The notes beneath the pieces were generated by a model. That model was not told the origin of the DNA and ran no database searches. It worked only from the letters and a program-made list of their open reading frames with translations. A stretch of DNA of 23,162 nucleotides from contig DAIJ01000041.1 in assembly GCA_002498725.1 (NCBI GenBank), forward strand, positions 32,985-56,146, read 5' to 3'. The position numbers and the translations under genes were made by a program. Shown piece after piece: positions 16,338-22,838 of this stretch. The DNA is from Euryarchaeota archaeon UBA23 (GTDB lineage Archaea; Thermoplasmatota; Poseidoniia; Poseidoniales; Thalassarchaeaceae). Numbering within the stretch: the stretch's first letter is position 1; the number at the start of each line of letters is the position of its first letter.

Positions 16338-17534
16338 TCAATTAGATTCTGTAGATACTTTGGTTATCTTGCCGCCCCAACTAAAAATTAACAAATCACC
16401 ATAAAGATCTTGCCCAAAACCGACAATCATAGAGCCTGAAACACCAATTAGTTGATCGGACCAAATTCCTTCTTCAGAGGTCAATAACCATATTGATCCT
16501 GAACAAAAATCACCATACAAATATCCATCTCTAATCGATTCCGGACCCCAATCCATCCAGAATCCTCCAGTAACTGAACAATTACCATTTTCATGAGAAT
16601 AGGAATGAATTGGATCCACCATTTCATCGTTATTATTTGCTTCATCATAACACCCCCCACTAGAATCAAAGGAATAGAATCCTTCTCTCTCAGACCAACC
16701 TAAGTTTGATTGTTCAGTAATCGAAACCATGTTTATTTCTTCCCAGCATTTCTGCCCTACGTCAGCAATCCACAATCTATCCTGATTATCTAAATCAAAT
16801 TTCCAAGGATTTCTAAGACCAAAATGCAAGATGTATGATTCATCTAAAACAGGATTTATTTCTCCTCCTTCAAATGAGAAAAATAACATAGTTCCGAGAT
16901 ATGAAGTATTATCTTGTCCGTTATCATGAGGGTCATTTGCATCTCCGCCATCTCCTACTCCCCAAAGATATTGATTGTTACCAACTGATTGAAGACTACC
17001 TCCGTTATGATTTCTATAAGGTTGTTCGATTTCCCACAATACTGAAATTGAGGATTTATCTAAAAAACCAGATTCGTCAATAATTGCTGAAGCTAATACC
17101 AAATCCGATTCATTTGGCCCTTCACAAGATCCTTCTTCTACATAAGAAATGAGGATTGTATTTGAATTATTAAAATCATCTGTAAATGCAAATCCTAGAA
17201 GACCCTGTTCTGTATGACATGTACTGATTATATCACTAAGGTTGGCTACTACCCTTAAATCTTGAAGCGAATCATCCCATGCCCTAATAAATCCGCTTAG
17301 GTAAATAATCCATAATTCATCAAGATCTGGATGTATGTATGAGGCGATAGCAGGGTCAAACTCATCAGAGTCAAGAAACTTAGTACATTTTAGGTTGTAT
17401 TCTTCATTAAGTTCACAAGACCCTTCAACTAATTCTGGCCATTCAAAACCATCATCTTGGAAAATACAGCCTGCAGAAAACGATGAGGTGACAACTATCA
17501 AAGCAAGAAAAAAAGGCTTTGACAAAACTATCAC
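16338..17534 (-). CDS. PQQ-type sugar dehydrogenase-like beta-propeller lipoprotein
   Basis: Start chosen at the GTG at 17534, one base after the stop of the preceding gene; it gives a clean signal, MIVLSKPFFLALIVVTSSFSAGC, with lipid anchor Cys23 and a 398-residue protein. The frame stays open upstream to 17615, inside the preceding gene. The fold is the six-bladed propeller of soluble glucose/aldose sugar dehydrogenases and Hedgehog-interacting protein. Motifs: EQGLLGFAF (109-117), the catalytic HNGG (His176), GDGGDANDP, GLRNPWKFDLD (239-249, with the conserved Arg), LWIADVGQ then WEEIN (254-268) and NLGWSEREGFY. Several extra cysteines suggest extracellular disulfides. PQQ binding is inferred from the family. 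It is coupled to the transferrin-like gene, so a role beside iron uptake is possible but unproven. Confidence 0.82.
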   Translation of the reverse strand: MIVLSKPFFLALIVVTSSFSAGCIFQDDGFEWPELVEGSCELNEEYNLKCTKFLDSDEFDPAIASYIHPDLDELWIIYLSGFIRAWDDSLQDLRVVANLSDIISTCHTEQGLLGFAFTDDFNNSNTILISYVEEGSCEGPNESDLVLASAIIDESGFLDKSSISVLWEIEQPYRNHNGGSLQSVGNNQYLWGVGDGGDANDPHDNGQDNTSYLGTMLFFSFEGGEINPVLDESYILHFGLRNPWKFDLDNQDRLWIADVGQKCWEEINMVSITEQSNLGWSEREGFYSFDSSGGCYDEANNNDEMVDPIHSYSHENGNCSVTGGFWMDWGPESIRDGYLYGDFCSGSIWLLTSEEGIWSDQLIGVSGSMIVGFGQDLYGDLLIFSWGGKITKVSTESN

Positions 17535-17535
17535 T

Positions 17536-18600
17536 CTAGCGACTTTCAATGAAGGCTTGAATTCCGGGGACATCTGCAACTGCTGCACCATAGGTGCCAA
17601 GATGAGCAGAGGCATTAGTTATTACCATACCCTCTGTATTTAGAAGATCTTCAAGTATCTCTACTCCTTCAGCATCATCGTCTAATGCATCTAATGCTTC
17701 TCTAACTATTGCACGTGTTTCAATATCCATTGTGTCAGGATTATACAGAACTGGATGACTTGGTGCTTGACCCCATGGAGATAGCATTACCACTTCTGTA
17801 TTATTTTCAAGGCACCAACTATTAGACTGCTTTACACAATAACTCTCGTAAACAGTATCCTTGACTAATGCTACATCCCCGGTACCATCCATCATGCAAC
17901 GCAATGCACCTTTGTATGATGAATAAGGAGTTCCGCCTTCAGGAATGCTGGAGTCTTCTGAGAAGAAATGGTGTACGGTTGCCCTGAGAGAATCAATTTC
18001 AGATTCATTACCTTGGACTTCAGCATATCCATTTGCAATCAGATATCCCATAGGAATCAGCATACCTGCACTCTTCAGCCAACCAGTGTGGCAGGAAGTT
18101 TTTCCCTCCATAAGAGCAAATGGGTCTGTATCGGGATCATCATCAAGATATGCGGCTGCCATATCCGAATCAGCTCTAACCCAAGCCGCTGCATTGTAGT
18201 AAGTTCGTCCATCTGATTTAGTTTCCGCAGCAAGAAGATCAAGACCATATACTTCCCATGCTAACCAAGCTGCAGCACCATCTACAAACCCAATATCAGC
18301 AGTTCCTTTGTCAATAGCCTCTATTGTAGCGGCCTCATTTCCAACAGAATAAATTTCAACATCCATCCCAGTAGCTTCACTCATTCGGTCAGCTAAATCT
18401 TGTGGATTTTTGTCCCAAATCAAATATGTATCCTTAACTTCGTAAGCAATTACTAGACAATTATCTCGATCTTCACATTTTTCATAATCCAAGTGTAGAC
18501 CTAATGTAACGTAAGTTGATGCAATGATCAACAAACTAACTGCTATTGCCTTCCATTGCGTTGTAATAAACGTCGTAAATGCGTTGCCCGCTTCAGTCAT
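17536..18600 (-). CDS. Transferrin-like / PhnD-superfamily substrate-binding protein, membrane anchored
   Basis: A 354-residue binding protein with one N-terminal helix (about 17-35, no lipobox), so likely a membrane-anchored extracellular protein. The fold family is the PhnD/SsuA/transferrin type II binding fold. Close transferrin resemblance is visible: KTSCHTGWLKSAGMLIPMG (167-185) against KSCHTGLGRSAGWNIPIG of human transferrin, and GALRCMMDGTGDVALVK (231-247) against GAFKCLKDGAGDVAFVK. By hand alignment the four iron ligands are kept: Asp107 (ADIGFVD), Tyr135 (RTYYNAAAWV), Tyr229 (SYKGALRC), His282 (QAPSHPVL). Thr172 of the carbonate site and the Cys170-Cys235 disulfide pair are also kept; the anion-binding Arg is Lys176. 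The gene has its own metal-box promoter and sits with a PhnE-like permease and PhnC-like ATPase. Fe(III) is the likely ligand; phosphonate or phosphite is the alternative. Confidence 0.8.
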   Translation of the reverse strand: MTEAGNAFTTFITTQWKAIAVSLLIIASTYVTLGLHLDYEKCEDRDNCLVIAYEVKDTYLIWDKNPQDLADRMSEATGMDVEIYSVGNEAATIEAIDKGTADIGFVDGAAAWLAWEVYGLDLLAAETKSDGRTYYNAAAWVRADSDMAAAYLDDDPDTDPFALMEGKTSCHTGWLKSAGMLIPMGYLIANGYAEVQGNESEIDSLRATVHHFFSEDSSIPEGGTPYSSYKGALRCMMDGTGDVALVKDTVYESYCVKQSNSWCLENNTEVVMLSPWGQAPSHPVLYNPDTMDIETRAIVREALDALDDDAEGVEILEDLLNTEGMVITNASAHLGTYGAAVADVPGIQAFIESR

Positions 18601-18631
18601 GAATAGTGCGAATGGTAAGTCAGTAATAATA

Positions 18632-18647
18632 TTTAGGTGAACCTAAA
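18632..18647. promoter_or_regulatory. Metal-repressor operator before the transferrin-like gene
   Basis: TTTAGGTGAACCTAAA is a palindrome with 7-base arms and a 2-base centre, and matches the DtxR/IdeR-type half-site TTAGGT. It ends 31 bases before the ATG at 18600. On the minus strand its distal arm runs into AAATATTATT, a TATA-like stretch placed for a leaderless start, so a bound repressor would block TBP/TFB. It is the only one of the four copies in the 49-base gap after the small glycerophosphodiesterase gene. Confidence 0.75.
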
Positions 18648-18649
18648 AA

Positions 18650-19231
18650 TCAAAATCCGAAGAACCATTTGATTTTTGTAAATTCCCATTTAAGTTTAGA
18701 CTTGGATGCTTTGAAAAGATCAATTCGGTGCCTTCCTACTCTAACCATCTTACCCCCTAAAGAAGATAACTCACTGTGCCAATAATCTCTAGATTCTTCT
18801 GGAAATGATTTTGTAAATCTTTCAGGTGTAGACATAAGAAACCAATTATCTCTTTCGGATATCGATTCTATAACTTCCTTTCGTCCATTTTCAGATTGAA
18901 GATTTTTAATTTCAATCATTACCTTTTCACTTCGTGTTGACAGTTTGCCTATCACCTCAGAAAGTCTTGGTATGTTTATTCCAAGATTTGCACCCAACTC
19001 ATAAATATCTAAGAAATTCATTTTTCTTAGAATATTTATCTGGCCTTCAAATAATATCTCATCATCATGAAAAACAAAAAGTACACCATCATCGGATTCA
19101 TGAACATCAAATTCCCAATATTTGAAGTCTTTTTTCTCAAAAATAGAATTCTCTATTGAATAAATTAATGATTCCAAGGTATTCTCATTAAGAGCCCCGG
19201 AGTTGCCTAAACGATGACCTGAATTCTTCAT
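18650..19231 (-). CDS. Small glycerophosphodiester phosphodiesterase-like protein (GDPD family)
   Basis: A 193-residue protein with the complete catalytic set of the GDPD family. It has GHRLGN (His6, Arg7), EFDVHESDDGVLFVFHDDEI (40-59, giving metal ligands Glu40 and Asp42 and catalytic His55), and VMIEIKNL (104-111, metal ligand Glu107 and Lys109). IPRLSEVI (87-94) is the usual PxLxEvL. The family normally spans 230-260 residues; the second half of the barrel is short and divergent here and ends in a basic/aromatic tail (KSKLKWEFTKIKWFFGF). No signal peptide is present, so it should be cytoplasmic. It lies between the permease and binding-protein genes of the iron-type importer. The reason for its presence there is unclear; turnover of phosphodiester head groups is the family's normal role. 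Confidence 0.75.
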   Translation of the reverse strand: MKNSGHRLGNSGALNENTLESLIYSIENSIFEKKDFKYWEFDVHESDDGVLFVFHDDEILFEGQINILRKMNFLDIYELGANLGINIPRLSEVIGKLSTRSEKVMIEIKNLQSENGRKEVIESISERDNWFLMSTPERFTKSFPEESRDYWHSELSSLGGKMVRVGRHRIDLFKASKSKLKWEFTKIKWFFGF

Positions 19232-19243
19232 TATAATCTATGC

Positions 19244-19249
19244 AAAAAA
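19244..19249 (-). terminator. Short U-run after the permease gene
   Basis: Six U residues in the minus-strand transcript lie 18 bases beyond the permease stop, in the 35-base gap before the glycerophosphodiesterase-like gene. Archaeal transcription can end at U-runs without a hairpin, so this may lower downstream expression; a run of six is weak evidence. Confidence 0.3.
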
Positions 19250-19266
19250 GATCTCTCTTGTAAATC

Positions 19267-20178
19267 CTATTGTTTCCCATTAATTTGGCCTTTAGTATGT
19301 TTAAATAATGATATAATAGATTCAGGAGTGAAAACTTCAATCCAAGAAGGAATTAAGATATCTTCCTCTTCAGTAAAGAAAGATCGTGCAAATATTGATA
19401 CTAGATCAATTATAATTACAACTACATAAATAAGAATAAGATACGCAAGTACACTACGATAGTCTAAGGCCATCAATGACAGATCTATGAAATAACCTAT
19501 TCCACCTGCCCCAACAATTCCAATTACAGTACCATGTCTAAAATTATATTCAAACATAAAAATTGCTTGAGATATTAGATCATTAGCCGATTCAGGTATT
19601 ACAACAAAAAAGGAGGTTTCAAACTTAGAAAGACCAATCGCATTAGCCGCATCTAAAGGCGGTTTTGTCATACCCTCCATCGCCTCATACTGAAGTTTAC
19701 CCAGATAACCTACTGTGTAGAGTGTCATTGCTAAAACTCCTGAAACTGGACCAAAACCAATAACAATTACAAATAGAATTGCCCAAATAAGACTTGGCAT
19801 ACTTCGAAATGATGCAAGTAAAAAACGTGATGAATAAGATAACCAGCGCGGATTAAGATTTCTAGCAGCCAATAAGGAAAAAGGTAATGATAACATTGCC
19901 CCAAAAACAGTAGCGACAAATGCTATCTGTAATGTTTCAATTAAGCCTATCCAAGCCTTAGAGCAAGTGAAATCAAACCTTGGACTAGCTGAGCAACTAA
20001 CGGACCAAGTGGGATCAAAAACTCCCCAATCAGGCGGCCAAACATCCTCATTGATGAAATTTGATAATGTGCCTGCTCCAACACTTAATCGATCCCAACT
20101 ACCAAGCATTGAATCAAAAATCAGCAATGCTTGAATGAAAATCGTAATCAATATTATGAATAGTAATCCTCGGTTCAT
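19267..20178 (-). CDS. ABC importer permease, PhnE type
   Basis: A 303-residue permease. After an N-terminal helix (5-23) comes an extracellular stretch with two cysteines (Cys62, Cys72), then the transport core from about residue 75. PhnE hallmarks: ASFRSMPSLIWAILFVIVIGFGPVSGVLA-like run at 122-150, TVGYLGKLQYEAMEG (155-169), the EAA loop DAANAIGLSKFETSFFVVIP (176-195), FEYNFRHGTVIGIVGAGGIG (209-228), and IDLVSIFARSFF at the end. PhnE permeases work as homodimers with a PhnC ATPase and a PhnD-type binding protein, all present here. The ATPase gene ends 8 bases before its start. Because the binding protein looks like transferrin and the operators are of metal type, the cargo may be Fe(III) rather than phosphonate. 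Confidence 0.88.
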   Translation of the reverse strand: MNRGLLFIILITIFIQALLIFDSMLGSWDRLSVGAGTLSNFINEDVWPPDWGVFDPTWSVSCSASPRFDFTCSKAWIGLIETLQIAFVATVFGAMLSLPFSLLAARNLNPRWLSYSSRFLLASFRSMPSLIWAILFVIVIGFGPVSGVLAMTLYTVGYLGKLQYEAMEGMTKPPLDAANAIGLSKFETSFFVVIPESANDLISQAIFMFEYNFRHGTVIGIVGAGGIGYFIDLSLMALDYRSVLAYLILIYVVVIIIDLVSIFARSFFTEEEDILIPSWIEVFTPESIISLFKHTKGQINGKQ

Positions 20179-20186
20179 AGTGGGTT

Positions 20187-20909
20187 TCAGACCTTCACCT
20201 CCATTGCTGTCGTTTCAGTAATAAATGGATTCACTCTACCGTCATCAATTACTAATAATCTATCAGCGAAAGATTTCGCACGAGTTATGTCATGTTCTAC
20301 TACTAACATTGAAGAATTATTCTTGCGCATATAATCTATTGTGGCACTGAGAACCATTTTCATAGTCTCCTCGTCCAATTCGCTGAGAAATTCATCGGCC
20401 ATAATGATCTTTGGGCATTGAGCAAGTGTTCTTGCTGTTGCTACTCTTCTTTGTTGGCCTCCAGAAAGTCTACGGATAGGCTCATTCGTCTTTTGCTCAA
20501 GACCCATTACCGATATCGAAGACATTGCTGAAGCTCTCGCTTCTGAGGATGGAAAAATGTTCCAGGCTGATTTATGCCCTGCATTAGCGCCCAACATTAC
20601 ATTGTGCCAAACACTTGCATGACGAATAAGACCTAGTTTTTGAGGGATGTATCCTAGTTCTCCTCGATTTAATTTTGAGGGAAAAATTTTCTCACAAACT
20701 TCAACCTCTCCTGAAATAGGCTGTAAAAGTCCTGAAATCGTCCTTAGTAGAGTTGTTTTTCCGACACCAGAAGGTCCGGCTATAGCGACTATTTCTCCGG
20801 GGTAAATTTGTAAATCTGGAATAGTTACTAATGGATTAGCTAATTCATACCCTATTGACACATCCTTGAGTCGAACAATTGGCTTGACAGAGGATGGAAT
20901 ATCTGACAT
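20187..20909 (-). CDS. ABC importer ATPase, PhnC type
   Basis: A 240-residue ATPase subunit with Walker A GPSGVGKT at 45-52, Q-loop Gln90 (YIPQKLGLI), signature LSGGQ at 148-152, Walker B IIMADE at 168-173 and switch His206 in VVEHDITRA. The ADE Walker B spelling and LGLIRHASVWHNVMLG are PhnC-like, although the usual Pro after DE is Phe (DEFLSELD). It is the first gene of the importer unit and starts at the ATG at 20909 with a Shine-Dalgarno-like GAGGG six bases upstream. Its promoter carries one of the four metal-type operators. Together with the PhnE-like permease it would energise uptake of the ligand of the transferrin-like protein. Confidence 0.88.
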   Translation of the reverse strand: MSDIPSSVKPIVRLKDVSIGYELANPLVTIPDLQIYPGEIVAIAGPSGVGKTTLLRTISGLLQPISGEVEVCEKIFPSKLNRGELGYIPQKLGLIRHASVWHNVMLGANAGHKSAWNIFPSSEARASAMSSISVMGLEQKTNEPIRRLSGGQQRRVATARTLAQCPKIIMADEFLSELDEETMKMVLSATIDYMRKNNSSMLVVEHDITRAKSFADRLLVIDDGRVNPFITETTAMEVKV

Positions 20910-20927
20910 AAGAGACCCTCAAGGTAA

Positions 20928-20952
20928 TTTAGGGGCACCTAAGGATATATAT
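20928..20952 (-). promoter_or_regulatory. Promoter and metal-repressor operator of the ABC importer genes
   Basis: On the minus strand an ATATATAT TATA box (20952-20945) is followed at once by CTTAGGTGCCCCTAAA (20943-20928), the third-best copy of the TTTAGG-N4-CCTAAA palindrome; the outermost base of one arm is changed. Transcription should start near 20922, just past the operator, leaving a leader of about 13 bases that holds GAGGG. A bound repressor would lie between the TATA box and the start of transcription. Confidence 0.7.
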
Positions 20953-21012
20953 GGTATTGATGGAAATAACAATCAAGTAATCATCAAATAATAATGGATA
21001 ATTTTGAAAAAT

Positions 21013-21121
21013 TAAACTACAAATTGTGGCGGGGGGGCTCGTTTGAATTGAATTCAAAGTCCATGTTATTGTTGTAGGTGTGCAAAGATGATTTGCCCCC
21101 CTCACCAACATTTGTAGTTTA
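21013..21121 (-). repeat. Long inverted repeat with nested palindrome after the FEA1-like gene; likely terminator
   Basis: The ends TAAACTACAAAT (21013-21024) and ATTTGTAGTTTA (21110-21121) are perfect complements. The pairing continues through a mismatched part into GGGGGG (21031-21037 region) against CCCCCC (21096-21101). Inside the 56-base loop lies a further perfect 8+1+8 palindrome, TTTGAATTGAATTCAAA (21042-21058). The repeat begins 14 bases after the stop of the FEA1-like gene and is followed in the minus-strand transcript by UUUUU, so a terminator or mRNA end structure is the simplest reading. A small RNA or a MITE-like insertion are alternatives. Confidence 0.65.
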
Positions 21122-21135
21122 TTTTACGTAATTAT

Positions 21136-22785
21136 TCACTGAAGAGTGCCGATATCTTCAGCTGTAATTCCTAGCATATCCCAAGCCGGTTGGAGATGTG
21201 CACGAACTGCAGCCTGATAGTCAGTTCCTTCTACAGGTACATTACTGAAATCATAGATCCCATTAATTCCTGTTGTTCCGAATCCATCGAAGTACGCAAA
21301 CGCATCACATTCTGCTTCAGCCATATCTGCATCGGTTGTATGAGATACCATATTGTAGCAACCAGTGAACATAGTAGCACCATAGTTCTCATACCATCCA
21401 AATGACTCACAAGTTGTCTGAGACATGTCTGCATCAGTTCCATGTGTTACTGTATTGTAACATCCTGTGAACATAGTAGCACCATAATTCTCGTAGTATC
21501 CGTATGCTTCACATACTGCTTGAGAATCGTTAGTAGTCTGGTGAGAATAATCATTGTAGCAACCTGTGTATGTAGTACTACCCCAGCTTGCATTATCATA
21601 CCATGCATATGATTCACAAACAGATTGGTTGTCTCCATTTATCGAGTGGCTCTCCATATTGTAGCATATGTCTTGGCCATCGCCCATATCATAGTCTGTT
21701 ACGTACACATATCCTACACATGAAGTAGAATCATCAGCAGATACTGCGTGTGTATCCATGTTGTAGCATATGTCTTGGCCATCGCCCATATCATAATCTG
21801 TCATGTACATGTATCCTGCACATTCATCAGCTGCTGCTGCACTAACAGTCATTGTAACACCGTTGTAGCAATCGTCTCCAGGTGATGGGTTCGCTTCAGC
21901 AACGTATTTCTCAATTACTCTCCAGAAAGCATATCCCTCAGATTGGTGTGTTTGAGCTTTTTCAACAGTATCGTCAGTATTCATCTTGTGAGCATAGCGA
22001 ATTGTTGCTTGGGAGTAAATTATTACTAATTGCTTTACAACCTCATCTCTTGCATCTTTTGCTGCATCGAGATCTTCAGCCTCTAGCGCCGCAAGACCAT
22101 CATTCATAGCTTGTAGGATTGCTGCATTGGCATTTGCTGTTCCATCATCCTGAGCGGTTCCGAAATTCCCAGCCCTCTTATCTCCAGTGGCGTATGGAGA
22201 ACATGATGCATACTCATCAAGACCGTGGTAAAATGCCCATCCTTCGTCCCATGCGTGCTGCGCATCATTAGTACCAAAGTTTCCAGCCTCAGCCTTATTA
22301 ATTGCCGCGTTCAATTCATGAATTGCGTAAGCAACCATCATTTGATTCTGAACTCCCTTCTCTACGGCTTGCTCTCGAACTGAATCAGATGTTCCTTCAA
22401 ACATACCAGTGCCTTCTAATGCAGACATTAGGAAGTCATCTAGAGGAGTATCAACACCGTAGTAGGTATCTAGGCCATGTTGCTTACCAGTAGCATCAGC
22501 AAATCCCTTTAGTGTTCTGAATGAGCCATCGCTCTTCTCAGCATACTTTCCATCTTCATAGATCTCGGTTATTTCATCCCAATCATGTGATTCTGCTAGA
22601 TCTTTGATGTCACAAACATCTTGAGTCATCATTCTGTGATTATCAACATTTGATGCGTAAATATATCCATCTCCTGGGCCATCTGCTTCATCAAAATTAC
22701 TTTCATTGTCATCTAAACAGCCTGCAAAAGCCGAGGCCGCAAACAGTAAAGTCATCATAATTGTAGTCGTCTTCTTGTAGTTCAT
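21136..22785 (-). CDS. FEA1-like iron-assimilation lipoprotein with six Cys/His repeats
   Basis: A 549-residue surface lipoprotein; the signal MNYKKTTTIMMTLLFAASAFAGC anchors at Cys23. Residues about 45-298 are a helical domain with DTPLDDFLMSALEGTGMFEG (112-131), VAYAIHELNAAI (151-162), HAWDEGWAFYHGLDEY (177-192), ATGDKRAGNFGT (199-210) and SEGYAFWRVIEKYV (282-295). From memory these fit FEA1 (Pfam Fea1), the low-iron-inducible protein of algae; a profile search is needed to settle it. Residues 306-509 are six repeats starting at Cys306, 340, 374, 409, 442 and 476, each roughly CYN-x3-H-x-D-x-C-x2-Y/F. The last 38 residues (YDFSNVPVEGTDYQ...) return to non-repeat sequence. Two metal-type operators frame its promoter, supporting an iron role. 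It is transcribed alone, directly after the 16S gene, and ends in a large inverted repeat. Confidence 0.75.
   Translation of the reverse strand: MNYKKTTTIMMTLLFAASAFAGCLDDNESNFDEADGPGDGYIYASNVDNHRMMTQDVCDIKDLAESHDWDEITEIYEDGKYAEKSDGSFRTLKGFADATGKQHGLDTYYGVDTPLDDFLMSALEGTGMFEGTSDSVREQAVEKGVQNQMMVAYAIHELNAAINKAEAGNFGTNDAQHAWDEGWAFYHGLDEYASCSPYATGDKRAGNFGTAQDDGTANANAAILQAMNDGLAALEAEDLDAAKDARDEVVKQLVIIYSQATIRYAHKMNTDDTVEKAQTHQSEGYAFWRVIEKYVAEANPSPGDDCYNGVTMTVSAAAADECAGYMYMTDYDMGDGQDICYNMDTHAVSADDSTSCVGYVYVTDYDMGDGQDICYNMESHSINGDNQSVCESYAWYDNASWGSTTYTGCYNDYSHQTTNDSQAVCEAYGYYENYGATMFTGCYNTVTHGTDADMSQTTCESFGWYENYGATMFTGCYNMVSHTTDADMAEAECDAFAYFDGFGTTGINGIYDFSNVPVEGTDYQAAVRAHLQPAWDMLGITAEDIGTLQ
21259..21870 (-). 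repeat. Six tandem 102-base coding repeats in the FEA1-like gene
   Basis: The region encodes residues 306-509, six units of 33-35 residues. Units 1 and 2 share nearly identical DNA (for example the stretch reading GTAGCATATGTCTTGGCCAT on the plus strand at about 21658 and again near 21762), and units 4 and 5 also match closely around 21361-21398 and 21464-21501. Silent and conservative changes dominate. This looks like recent tandem duplication within the gene. Each unit brings two cysteines and one histidine. Confidence 0.85.
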
Positions 22786-22803
22786 GTTTAGGTCTCCCTA
22801 AAC
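22786..22803. promoter_or_regulatory. Metal-repressor operator at the FEA1-like gene start
   Basis: GTTTAGG-TCTC-CCTAAAC is a perfect 7+4+7 palindrome that touches the start codon at 22785. With the TATA box at 22818-22829 the start of transcription falls inside or beside it, so a bound protein would block initiation. It is the first of a pair of operators 53 bases apart. Confidence 0.8.
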
Positions 22804-22817
22804 TTTGGGGATTGAAT

Positions 22818-22829
22818 CTTATACTTATA
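22818..22829 (-). promoter_or_regulatory. TATA region of the FEA1-like gene
   Basis: On the minus strand TATAAGTATAAG gives two overlapping TATA-box candidates about 26-30 bases ahead of the proximal operator centre and start codon. The predicted start of transcription (about 22794-22800) leaves a leader of under 15 bases without a Shine-Dalgarno. The box is framed by the two metal-type operators. Confidence 0.6.
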
Positions 22830-22838
22830 TTATTGCAT

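Noticed and set aside
17536..20909. Naming the importer a phosphonate (phnCDE) system
   Set aside because: ATPase and permease are PhnC/PhnE-like, but the binding protein carries transferrin ligands and the promoters carry metal-type operators, and no phosphonate-degrading genes are present. Kept as the alternative, not as the call.
20929..21111. 60-residue minus-strand open frame between the FEA1-like gene and the PhnC-like gene
   Set aside because: It runs across the inverted repeat, the TATA box and the operator, has low-complexity sequence and no ribosome site; the regulatory explanation is far better.
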